DNA of 9,835 nucleotides from Candidatus Magasanikbacteria bacterium CG_4_10_14_0_8_um_filter_42_12 (GTDB lineage Bacteria > Patescibacteriota > Patescibacteriia > Magasanikbacterales > UBA922): assembly GCA_002784795.1 (NCBI GenBank), contig PFLZ01000084.1, positions 1 through 9,835 of the forward strand, read 5' to 3'. The translations under genes and the position numbers were made by a program. The notes beneath the pieces were generated by a model that ran no database searches, was not told the DNA's origin, and saw only the letters and a list, made by a program, of their open reading frames with translations. This document shows positions 1-4,918 of the stretch, one piece after another; the first letter of the stretch is position 1, and each line of letters opens with the position of its first letter.

Positions 1-221
1 CTCTCAAGGAGAGTGCTCTTATGCACACCTAATAATCATACCTGGAAACTTGGCTGCGAATTACCATACCGATCCACATGGGACCTGCGAAGGTTTCTCG
101 TCTTGCACAACACAATATGTGTGTACAAGATCCCGCCTTTACGGGACAATTCACTTCGTTGGCATCCTCCTATTTCTAAGAGGAGCTGCTAGTGCACTTG
201 GATTGCTCCAAACGTCTATTT
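1..221 (-). ncRNA. Group I self-splicing intron in tRNA-Asn, 5' part
   Basis: On the minus strand the sequence after the tRNA-Asn 5' exon folds into several hairpins: CTCCT/AGGAG (+167-185), TCCCG/CGGGA, a long CTTGTACA/TGTGCAAG stem and GGTCC/GGATC. It contains TATGGTAATTCGCAGCCAAG (+49-68), which closely matches the conserved Q region of group I introns; the cyanobacterial tRNA-Leu intron has UAUGGCAAUCCUGAGCCAAG as I recall it. A segment CGAGAAACC just upstream resembles the P region. The exon end GGCTGT can pair with GCAATC in the intron through a U-G wobble at the splice site, with one C-A mismatch. The R and S elements and the 3' splice site lie outside the window. No ORF in this part looks like a homing endonuclease. 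Confidence 0.65.
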
Positions 222-255
222 ACAGCCAACTGCTCTACCGCTGAGCTACCGTCGA
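222..255 (-). tRNA. tRNA-Asn(GUU), 5' exon only
   Basis: The minus strand reads acceptor TCGACGG, then TA, a D-arm GCTC-AGCGGTA-GAGC, A26, anticodon-stem strand GTTGG and loop start CTGT. This is the standard first half of a bacterial tRNA-Asn, whose loop normally reads CTGTTAA (anticodon GTT). Instead of TAACCAAC the sequence goes on with AAATAGACG and no 3' half occurs in the remaining 221 bases. Together with the group I-like core that follows, this puts an intron between anticodon positions 35 and 36. The 3' exon must lie beyond the window start. A Tyr reading (CTGTAAA as an intact loop) was considered, but the stem would not pair and the class I D-arm does not suit a bacterial tRNA-Tyr. 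A truncated tRNA is the remaining alternative. Confidence 0.75.
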
Positions 256-259
256 TTGT

Positions 260-360
260 CTAAGTTCATTGAGTTACCTCAGTTTACTTAGTTGTGATAC
301 TATCAAGTTCAATGATAAAAATCAAGAACTTAGAAACTCAGAAAACTTAGAGACTAAGTT
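260..360. repeat. AT-rich spacer with repeated CTAAGTT/AACTTAG motifs
   Basis: The spacer between tRNA-Gln and tRNA-Asn contains CTAAGTT at 260 and 354, AACTTAG at 327 and 344, and TACTTAG near 285. The block at 260-275 is an imperfect inverted repeat (13 of 16) of 335-350, and 260-273 is also an imperfect direct repeat of 354-367. A transcript could fold into a long, weak hairpin, perhaps a tRNA processing spacer or a decayed repeat. No coding potential is seen. Confidence 0.4.
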
Positions 361-373
361 AGCTGAGCTTTGC

Positions 374-442
374 TCGGGGACAGGGATTCGAACCCCGATA
401 GTCAGGATCAAAACCTGAAGTCCTACCTTTAGACGATCCCCG
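374..442 (-). tRNA. tRNA-Gln(UUG)
   Basis: The minus strand gives acceptor CGGGGAT pairing with GTCCCCG (all seven pairs, the last T-G), a short D-arm around AAAGGTA, anticodon arm TCAGG-TTTTGAT-CCTGA with anticodon TTG, and T-arm CGGGG-TTCGAAT-CCCTG. The discriminator is A and the next bases are GCA, so CCA is not encoded and must be added by a nucleotidyltransferase. The fold is intact, so this is the functional copy. The stop codon of the upstream GIY-YIG gene lies in its D-stem. A candidate promoter lies inside that gene's 3' end. Confidence 0.93.
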
Positions 443-692
443 AATGTCTGACTATATTAGCTTTTTCTTCTCTACCAAAGCCAGTCTTTAAATATAATTC
501 ACGCTGCCTTGCTTCTTCAAAAGAAACAAATTTTTCTATATGAATTATCTTTAAAGGCCGAAATGCCTTTGTAGATTTTGTTTTTCCAGATTGATGATCT
601 TTGAAGCGCTGAGTCATGTTGGACGTGCTCCCCACATATGACCAGTGTTCTTTCACTTCTGATATCAAAATGTATACAATATGCTCCTCCAT
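429..692 (-). CDS. GIY-YIG domain endonuclease, small single-domain type
   Basis: This 87-residue protein is one GIY-YIG nuclease domain with nothing added. VYI at residues 6-8 and YVG at 19-21 are the two defining strands. Arg29, His33 in KDHQSGKTKSTKA, and Glu65 in ARQRELYLK match the usual catalytic and metal-binding positions. Small proteins of this type are abundant in Patescibacteria; their role is unsettled, with DNA repair or homing-like activity proposed. The ATG lies 4 bases after a truncated tRNA-Gln copy breaks off, without a Shine-Dalgarno motif. The last codons (SGIV-stop) are read from the 5' end of the intact tRNA-Gln. The gene thus fills the whole gap between the two tRNA copies, as expected for a tRNA-targeting mobile gene. 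That role is inferred. Confidence 0.85.
   Translation of the reverse strand: MEEHIVYILISEVKEHWSYVGSTSNMTQRFKDHQSGKTKSTKAFRPLKIIHIEKFVSFEEARQRELYLKTGFGREEKANIVRHSGIV
451..478 (-). promoter_or_regulatory. Candidate promoter for tRNA-Gln
   Basis: On the minus strand TTGGTA (473-478) and TATAGT (451-456) are separated by 16 bases, and the tRNA begins 8 bases after the -10 box. The -35 box is weak (4 of 6). If real, the segment between the two tRNA copies carries its own promoter for the intact tRNA. Confidence 0.4.
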
Positions 693-694
693 AA

Positions 695-771
695 ATTCGA
701 ACCCCGATAGTCCGGATCCCTGCCTGCCGGCAGGCAGGAAAACCTGAAGTCCTACCTTTAGACGATCCCCG
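695..771 (-). pseudogene. tRNA-Gln pseudogene, truncated and interrupted
   Basis: This copy keeps the 5' acceptor strand, D-arm, 5' half of the anticodon arm and the T-arm as far as GGGGTTCGAAT. It then breaks off 4 bases before the GIY-YIG start codon and lacks the 3' acceptor strand. A 20-bp palindrome splits the anticodon loop (TTTT before it, GAT after it). One substitution relative to the intact copy (A404 versus C713 on the plus strand) also damages the anticodon stem. It cannot form a working tRNA. The high identity suggests that the duplication is recent or kept similar by gene conversion. Confidence 0.88.
719..738. repeat. Perfect 20-bp palindrome in the tRNA-Gln anticodon
   Basis: CCTGCCTGCC is followed directly by its exact inverse complement. 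Comparison with the intact tRNA shows that exactly these 20 bases were added, between positions equivalent to 35 and 36 of the anticodon, with no target duplication visible. I recall similar GC-rich palindromes as dispersed repeats in candidate-phyla genomes, but cannot confirm that here. Confidence 0.9.
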
Positions 772-778
772 AATGATA

Positions 779-1687
779 CTAGGTTCTCAAATAGCGACGC
801 ATTGCCAGCAAACTTGAAATCAAGGTAAGGAAAAATACTATTCCAAACTGAATCCCAGCGAGTGAGAGTATATGTAAAAAATAGTAATTTGTCAAGAATT
901 GTGGATCTCCCAATATCACCCCCAAATACTGGTCCAAAAACCCAGTACTGATATATACCATCGAGATTGCAATCCCCACGCTGAACACACTAAACACGAC
1001 CGATTCTATAACATATGGCCCTCTGACAAACCAATTTGTGGCACCGACAAGTTTTTTGATACTGATCTCAATACGCTGTGTATATATAGCAACACGAATG
1101 GTGTTGAAAATAATAAGGAACGCAATAATGGCAAAAAATGCAGTGAGAGCAAAAGAAAATCGCTCAACATTTGTGGTAATGACATCAATCTTTTGTATAG
1201 CACCTTGGGTGTCGGTAAACGTCTTTGATTCTACAATTGTTTCATATTCAGGAATACTGAGTTCCTCAATGACCGTAACATAATCTGCTGGATCTTTTGT
1301 TTTTACGACGATGGTTGCGCCAAGTGGATTTTCGGTCAATTCCTCAAGAGAAGCCAAAATATTTTCATTGTCATGATACAACGTACGAAAATTATCCAAG
1401 ACTTCCTCCTGAGAAAAAAAGGTTGCTTGGGTTACTTCGGGCAATGATGCAATGTAGGTATATACTTCATCAATTTCATCGGCGGTTGCTTCTAGTGAAA
1501 GATAAATACTGACATCGATTTGATCACGAATAGAGGTCGTTGCCTCCGTGGTAACAAGTCGGATGAATAAGAGCGTATTGACGGATAACAACATCAAGAC
1601 AAGAACAAAAATCGTCATGAAAGACAATCCGATATTTCGTGCAATATCTTGCAATGCAAAGCGAATAATACGCAAAAAGGAATACAT
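779..1687 (-). CDS. ftsX: Cell division protein FtsX
   Basis: FtsX is the membrane partner of the ATPase FtsE. The complex sits at the division site and controls peptidoglycan hydrolases. The 302-residue protein has the family layout: short cytoplasmic N-terminus, TM1 about 22-45, an extracellular domain about 46-175, then TM2 about 176-198, TM3 about 224-248 and TM4 about 271-295. Typical segments are ISLSL-like IYLSLEATADEIDEV, the FFSQEEVLDNFR helix and NPLGATIVVK in the outer domain, and the cytoplasmic loop RIEISIKKLVGAT after TM2. The ATG at 1687 follows the ftsE stop by 2 bases, so the two are translationally coupled; no Shine-Dalgarno motif is present. The stop codon is 3 bases from the broken tRNA-Gln repeat. 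Confidence 0.95.
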   Translation of the reverse strand: MYSFLRIIRFALQDIARNIGLSFMTIFVLVLMLLSVNTLLFIRLVTTEATTSIRDQIDVSIYLSLEATADEIDEVYTYIASLPEVTQATFFSQEEVLDNFRTLYHDNENILASLEELTENPLGATIVVKTKDPADYVTVIEELSIPEYETIVESKTFTDTQGAIQKIDVITTNVERFSFALTAFFAIIAFLIIFNTIRVAIYTQRIEISIKKLVGATNWFVRGPYVIESVVFSVFSVGIAISMVYISTGFLDQYLGVILGDPQFLTNYYFLHILSLAGIQFGIVFFLTLISSLLAMRRYLRT

Positions 1688-1689
1688 AG

Positions 1690-2385
1690 TTATACAGCCG
1701 TAGCACTTAAATGATATTTTCCATGTCGTTCGTCAGAAATAATTTTTCCATCTTGGAGGACAACCACGCGTTTTCGGAGCTGATTGACAATATCACGATT
1801 GTGGGTCACAAGAACAATGGTTGTGCCAAATTCATTTATTTTTTTCAAAATTTCCATGATTTCTTGTGTATTGATACTATCAAGATTTCCTGTTGGCTCA
1901 TCCGCAACAATAATCTTTGGTCTATGAACCAAAGAACGGGCAATCACAACACGTTGTTGTTCTCCACCAGACAGTTGATGTGGATACCGTTCCATTTTTG
2001 GGCCTAAACCAACAATCTCTAGTACCCGAGGAACAATGTCTTTGATACGTTTATGTGGCTCCCCTGCTACTTGCAAGGCAAAGGCGACATTTTCTCGTAC
2101 GGTTTTTTTTGGGAGAAGTTTGAAATCCTGAAAAATAACACCGATTTGTCTACGGAGTAGTGGAACATCTGACTGTCGAATACGTGAAATATCCCATCCA
2201 CCTATTTCTATCTGTCCACTCGTAGGTTTTTCTTCGGCTATGAGCAATTTGATCAACGTTGTTTTCCCGGTACCGCTTTGACCTACAATAGATACAAATT
2301 CTCCTGCCTCGATAGACAAGTCTACATCAGCAAGACCGACGCTATCAGCAGTGTATTGTTTTGATACAGAAGTGAGGTGAATCAT
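1690..2385 (-). CDS. ftsE: Cell division ATP-binding protein FtsE
   Basis: This is a 231-residue ABC ATPase of the FtsE family. Walker A GQSGTGKTT is at about 35-43, the Q-loop Gln at about 86 in FQDFKLLP, the signature LSGGEQQR at 138-145, Walker B IIVADEPTGNLD at about 158-169 and the switch His at about 195 in VTHN. The Q-loop sequence FQDFKLL and the direct coupling to ftsX separate it from LolD and MacB-type relatives. It powers FtsX to regulate cell-wall hydrolysis at division. An upstream in-frame TTG at 2412 would add nine residues, but the ATG giving MIHLTSVSKQY matches the family start and sits just behind an extended -10 box. There is no Shine-Dalgarno motif. Confidence 0.95.
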   Translation of the reverse strand: MIHLTSVSKQYTADSVGLADVDLSIEAGEFVSIVGQSGTGKTTLIKLLIAEEKPTSGQIEIGGWDISRIRQSDVPLLRRQIGVIFQDFKLLPKKTVRENVAFALQVAGEPHKRIKDIVPRVLEIVGLGPKMERYPHQLSGGEQQRVVIARSLVHRPKIIVADEPTGNLDSINTQEIMEILKKINEFGTTIVLVTHNRDIVNQLRKRVVVLQDGKIISDERHGKYHLSATAV

Positions 2386-2395
2386 ACTGGTAATC

Positions 2396-2404
2396 AGTAT
2401 ATCA
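2396..2404 (-). promoter_or_regulatory. Extended -10 box for ftsE, near-leaderless
   Basis: The minus strand reads TGATATACT, an extended -10 (TGnTATACT), ending 10 bases before the ftsE ATG. Transcription would start within a few bases of the start codon, giving a leaderless or nearly leaderless mRNA. No good -35 box is visible. Confidence 0.5.
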
Positions 2405-2446
2405 CAATTCAAAAATGAGAGGTAGATTGTTGTGGGTGAAAAAAAT

Positions 2447-2475
2447 TTGACACGTCTTGACGTCCACTATATAGT
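2447..2475 (+). promoter_or_regulatory. Consensus sigma70-type promoter for the plus-strand cassette
   Basis: A perfect -35 TTGACA (2447-2452), a 17-base spacer and a -10 TATAGT (2470-2475, one mismatch) predict a start near 2482. It is one of the two strongest promoters in the window and lies upstream of an ideal ribosome binding site, which argues against the longer reading frame starting at 2432. Confidence 0.8.
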
Positions 2476-2526
2476 CATATATACGCAATCTGCACCAGTG
2501 CAGATGCACCACGCGCTCAAACGTAT

Positions 2527-2532
2527 AGGAGG
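2527..2532 (+). promoter_or_regulatory. Strong Shine-Dalgarno site deciding a GTG start
   Basis: AGGAGG lies 7 bases before an in-frame GTG at 2540. It is the only clear Shine-Dalgarno motif before any gene in the window. Confidence 0.85.
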
Positions 2533-2539
2533 AAAGGAA

Positions 2540-3022
2540 GTGAATACCGCTGCGCAAGTTGCAGTGTTGATCCAGCATCAACACGATGAGGCAAAGGAGA
2601 AACTCGTCAGTCTACTCGACTGGCTGCACCACCGCCGAGACAACAAAACCGGCGACCGCGGAACGTACTACAAGATCCCTGAGGATCACCGGGCGAACTG
2701 CCCTGGTTGCCGCAAGGTGATCACAGAGGTGGCCATCCGTGGGAACAAGTCTGTAGTTCATACGGTGGGAGGATGTACACACGTTCTGGAGGGTACGGAA
2801 GAGATCCTGACCGACTGGCTCAACCGACGAATTCAGAGCAATGGAAATCACTTGACGATGAACGCCAGAGGGCTAACCTTCAAGGTCCCGAAGCATCTTC
2901 GTCATAGATGCAAAGACTGCGGCCAGAAGGTCACACAGATTACTGTTTGGTTGAATGAGGAATTCGACTACCGATGCCTTCACCCTGACGGCAACTGCAA
3001 CGCACCGGTTACGCTCACGTAG
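2540..3022 (+). CDS. Unknown protein with two Cys/His zinc-ribbon-like modules
   Basis: I do not recognise this 160-residue protein. The start is set by the promoter at 2447-2475 and AGGAGG 7 bases before GTG. After a helical, charged N-terminus (about 1-37) come two similar modules: YYKIPEDHRANCPGC...GGCTH (about 44-91) and TFKVPKHLRHRCKDCG...RCLHPDGNC (about 113-153). Both have K-(I/V)-P, a basic or His stretch, CxxC, a KVT/KVI strand and later Cys/His ligands, which suggests an internally duplicated, zinc-binding fold. A helix DWLNRRIQS links them. There is no membrane segment or signal peptide. GC content is clearly higher than nearby (58% in the line 2641-2700), the gene runs against its neighbours, and it has its own promoter and terminator. 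Horizontal origin is likely; nucleic-acid or RNA binding would be a guess. Confidence 0.8.
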   Translation: MNTAAQVAVLIQHQHDEAKEKLVSLLDWLHHRRDNKTGDRGTYYKIPEDHRANCPGCRKVITEVAIRGNKSVVHTVGGCTHVLEGTEEILTDWLNRRIQSNGNHLTMNARGLTFKVPKHLRHRCKDCGQKVTQITVWLNEEFDYRCLHPDGNCNAPVTLT

Positions 3023-3042
3023 TGTCAATCGGGTGAGACGCA

Positions 3043-3080
3043 AAGCCCCCGGCTCGTGCTACGCGCGAACCGGGGGCTTC
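3043..3080 (+). terminator. Rho-independent terminator of the cassette
   Basis: AAGCCCCCGG (3043-3052) pairs perfectly with CCGGGGGCTT (3070-3079), and the stem can extend inward past one mismatch (C3053-A3069) with TCGTG/CGCGA. The following bases are CTTCAATTATATTTTT, pyrimidine- and T-rich but not a pure T-run. It lies 21 bases after the stop codon. Confidence 0.8.
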
Positions 3081-3095
3081 TTCAATTATATTTTT

Positions 3096-3150
3096 GTGAG
3101 CCACCTCGGGGAGTCTCCGCCCGAGGCGGATGCGCCTTTGGCGCAGAACC
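3096..3150 (-). pseudogene. tRNA-Thr 3'-end fragment with hairpin insertion
   Basis: Positions 3096-3115 repeat 3181-3200 exactly (T-loop to just beyond the acceptor end of tRNA-Thr), including part of the T-rich flank. The next 30 bases are two hairpins, after which GAACC (3146-3150) continues the tRNA-Thr sequence for five more bases before it diverges. The hairpins therefore appear to be inserted in the T-loop of a partial tRNA copy. A repeat running from T-loop to 3' end is also what integrases leave at tRNA attachment sites. Confidence 0.7.
3116..3145. repeat. Two abutting 15-base hairpins
   Basis: TCCGCC-CGA-GGCGGA (3116-3130) is followed with no gap by TGCGCC-TTT-GGCGCA (3131-3145). 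Each has a perfect 6-bp stem and a 3-base loop. The pair starts exactly where the tRNA-Thr repeat is interrupted. Confidence 0.9.
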
Positions 3151-3183
3151 TAGGTTTGTACTATAGTGAAGTTTTTTTGTGTG

Positions 3184-3256
3184 AGCCACCTCGGGGAGTC
3201 GAACCCCGGACCTATTCGTTACGAGTGAATTGCTCTACCAACTGAGCTAAGGCGGC
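3184..3256 (-). tRNA. tRNA-Thr(CGU)
   Basis: The minus strand has acceptor GCCGCCT/AGGTGGC (one G-T pair), D-arm GCTC-AGTTGGTA-GAGC, anticodon loop CTCGTAA (anticodon CGT) and T-arm CGGGG-TTCGACT-CCCCG. The anticodon stem has an A31-C39 mismatch next to the loop. CCA is not encoded (the 3' flank reads CAC). It has its own promoter and lies 50 bases downstream of the isomerase gene. Confidence 0.93.
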
Positions 3257-3272
3257 ATAAATTTGCCGACCT

Positions 3273-3302
3273 ATTCTAACTCAAAAAGCAGAGAAATGTC
3301 AA
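3273..3302 (-). promoter_or_regulatory. Promoter of tRNA-Thr
   Basis: On the minus strand a perfect TTGACA (3297-3302) and TAGAAT (3273-3278) are separated by 18 bases. The tRNA starts 16 bases after the -10 box. Confidence 0.75.
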
Positions 3303-3306
3303 TCAA

Positions 3307-4389
3307 TTATTTTTGAGAACCATTCTCATCCGTTTGTACATTTACGTCAGAGGTATCCGGCTCGGGGCTGTTTACAGATGGAGCGGCCACTTCTGCAAAT
3401 GGATTTGCAATGTCACTGTAGATTATTACATTCGCATTTTTCAACTGCTCTTGAAAAAATGCAGCAAAATCATTGATAGTTCGAACATCATCGGCTTTGA
3501 CAATATGCAAGCCAAACTGCGTTTCTACGATCTGGTCATAGAGCTCTCCAGCTTTCATAGAGAAAAGTACATCTTCAAACTCAGGGACAGTCGTTCCTCT
3601 ATCAATCCACCCGAGATCACCACCTGTTTCTGATGTACCATCACTGCCAAATTCTGCTGCTAACGTTGCAAAGTCTTCTCCATCCTGAATACGCTTGAGC
3701 ACTTTTTCAGCAGTAGCGCGCGCTTCGTCTGCTGGATGTTCATCATCAATTGTGAACAAAATATGGCTTGCCTTTACCTGTGTTGCCTTGTAATCAGCAT
3801 CCACATTCTCGTCAGTAGTAAATGCATCAGAAACTTTCTTTTCTATTACAATTGGGTCAATAACACGATCAGTAAATGTCTGTAGTGACCATCCAAACGT
3901 ATTTTGAATTTCCTGAGCAGCAGTCTCTTCATCTGGAAATTGCGAGAGGAGCTCTGCTTTTGCAGCATCAATATCACTCTGTTCTACGACGACATCATAC
4001 TTTTTTGCATACTCACTCATCAAGCTATTGATGAGCAAACGACTCAATACTTGCTGTGAGATATCATCTTCGCTTACTGGTTCAGCACCAGTATCCTGCT
4101 GTGAATAAAAACTTTTTAATGATGAAAAATCCATCATAAAGTCTGTGTATGGAATAGCATGACCATCAATCTTTGCAATTGGAATGTGAAATACTTGTGC
4201 AGCACTCATGACAAATGGCGCTTCGGACAGTGCGCTCACTTGTGATTTTGTATACATATACACACCTACGAGAGCAATGACAACGACAATAAAGATACCT
4301 GCAAGAAATTGCGGTACCATATTTTTCTTCTTTTTTTTCATTGGTGCCTCGACGATTGGTTGTTCTTCTTGCGTGTCCATGGATCCCAT
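3307..4389 (-). CDS. Membrane-anchored PpiC-type peptidyl-prolyl isomerase (SurA/PrsA-like)
   Basis: This 360-residue protein is a predicted extracytoplasmic folding chaperone. A cytoplasmic N-terminus ends in a lysine cluster (18-22), followed by one membrane anchor at about 28-47. A SurA-type helical chaperone region covers about 73-190. A parvulin domain lies at about 205-300, with KASHILF, DFATLAAEFGSDGTSETGGDLGW and QFGLHIVKADD as hallmarks. The tail is acidic and low in complexity. No Cys follows the anchor, so it is not a PrsA-style lipoprotein but is held by an uncleaved anchor. ATGs at 4389 and 4380 are both possible; the first follows a TATAAT box by 16 bases. It probably helps fold secreted or envelope proteins on the outer face of the membrane. 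Confidence 0.9.
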   Translation of the reverse strand: MGSMDTQEEQPIVEAPMKKKKKNMVPQFLAGIFIVVVIALVGVYMYTKSQVSALSEAPFVMSAAQVFHIPIAKIDGHAIPYTDFMMDFSSLKSFYSQQDTGAEPVSEDDISQQVLSRLLINSLMSEYAKKYDVVVEQSDIDAAKAELLSQFPDEETAAQEIQNTFGWSLQTFTDRVIDPIVIEKKVSDAFTTDENVDADYKATQVKASHILFTIDDEHPADEARATAEKVLKRIQDGEDFATLAAEFGSDGTSETGGDLGWIDRGTTVPEFEDVLFSMKAGELYDQIVETQFGLHIVKADDVRTINDFAAFFQEQLKNANVIIYSDIANPFAEVAAPSVNSPEPDTSDVNVQTDENGSQK

Positions 4390-4405
4390 ATAAAAAATGT
4401 TAAAT

Positions 4406-4411
4406 ATTATA
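4406..4411 (-). promoter_or_regulatory. -10 box upstream of the isomerase gene
   Basis: The minus strand reads a perfect TATAAT ending 16 bases before the ATG at 4389, so the leader would be about 10 bases and without a Shine-Dalgarno motif. No convincing -35 box is seen. Confidence 0.55.
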
Positions 4412-4466
4412 CGCGTGTGGTATATACTAGCACAAAAAGCCTATTCATTCTCTACACAATGCACGT

Positions 4467-4889
4467 TCAAGAGTGAGATGGCTGTATGTGCATAATATAA
4501 TACCACCATTTTGTAGGATTGTTCAAGGGTTCATCAGCCATATCACGAGAAGGCGCTACAGGATCATCAACAAAGGCAAATTCCTCTGGGATAGCAATCA
4601 CATGCTCTCCCGGCTTTTTGAGGTTAAATTCTACTCGTGCTTTTTCTTCTACATAGTCTTCACTGGAGACATACTTGAGGAGTTCAAATGATTCCAATTT
4701 TTTGTGTTGTAAATTTTGCACTTCTTGTTCAAGTTGTTTTATTTCTTGTCTGATCGCATAGTCCTGATAATACGCACGTGCATAACTGAGTGCGACAAGA
4801 AAAGCAACGATAAAAAGCAGTATTAAAAACAAACGTGACGAAAAAAATCGCCGCATGGCACTATGGTTTTGTGCACTTTTTTGTGTCAT
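4467..4889 (-). CDS. Septum formation initiator (FtsB/DivIC-like) protein
   Basis: This 140-residue small bitopic membrane protein has the FtsB/DivIC layout: basic cytoplasmic N-terminus (RRFFSSR), one membrane segment (about 17-38), then a coiled coil (about 43-70, IRQEIKQLEQEVQNLQHKK). The region with SSEDYVEEKARVEFNLKKPGE matches the typical sequence after the coiled coil. The C-terminus ends in NPTKWWYYI, a tail I associate with candidate-phyla members of the family. FtsB-type proteins bridge early and late divisome parts. A TTG at 4901 would add four residues, but the ATG at 4889 has the same CATATG context as other starts here and lies 13 bases after a TATACT box (4903-4908). It reads away from the MurE-like gene after a short gap. 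Confidence 0.87.
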   Translation of the reverse strand: MTQKSAQNHSAMRRFFSSRLFLILLFIVAFLVALSYARAYYQDYAIRQEIKQLEQEVQNLQHKKLESFELLKYVSSEDYVEEKARVEFNLKKPGEHVIAIPEEFAFVDDPVAPSRDMADEPLNNPTKWWYYIMHIQPSHS

Positions 4890-4902
4890 ATGCAATGACA
4901 AC

Positions 4903-4908
4903 AGTATA
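4903..4908 (-). promoter_or_regulatory. Candidate -10 box for the FtsB-like gene
   Basis: TATACT on the minus strand lies in the short gap after the MurE-like gene, 13 bases before the chosen ATG, predicting a very short leader. No -35 box is recognised. Confidence 0.4.
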
Positions 4909-4918
4909 GCACGAAATA

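Larger units (their letters stand above)
386..775. mobile_element. Possible tRNA-Gln-targeted element: GIY-YIG gene between tRNA repeats
   Basis: Positions 386-446 and 695-775 are direct repeats of tRNA-Gln, 60 of 61 bases identical apart from a 20-bp insertion in the second. Between them lies only the GIY-YIG gene. The arrangement looks like an insertion that broke one tRNA copy in its T-loop and left a complete tRNA at the other end. An ancient tandem tRNA duplication that later captured the gene is an alternative. Confidence 0.5.

Noticed and set aside
50..244. Plus-strand ORF of 64 codons over the tRNA-Asn and intron
   Set aside because: It lies antisense to a structured RNA, has no recognisable domain, and its coding is better explained by the tRNA exon and group I core.
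719..738. Palindrome as a transcription terminator of ftsEX
   Set aside because: No T-run follows on the minus strand, and comparison with the intact tRNA shows it to be an insertion in a tRNA copy.
899..1228. Plus-strand ORFs opposite ftsX and other long genes
   Set aside because: They are shadows of clearly conserved minus-strand genes, with no domain, ribosome site or promoter of their own.
2386..2412. TTG start nine codons upstream for ftsE
   Set aside because: Family proteins begin at MI-L-x-VSK; the added residues overlap an extended -10 box.
2432..2539. Longer N-terminus for the plus-strand cassette protein
   Set aside because: The region contains the TTGACA/TATAGT promoter and lies upstream of an ideal AGGAGG-GTG start, so it is probably not translated.
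2413..3183. Cassette as an integrated element bracketed by tRNA-Thr attachment repeats
   Set aside because: Only one extra tRNA-Thr fragment (3096-3115) is seen and no third copy lies near 2400, so the repeats do not bracket the gene.
3307..4389. PrsA-type lipoprotein signal
   Set aside because: No cysteine follows the hydrophobic segment; the protein has no lipobox.
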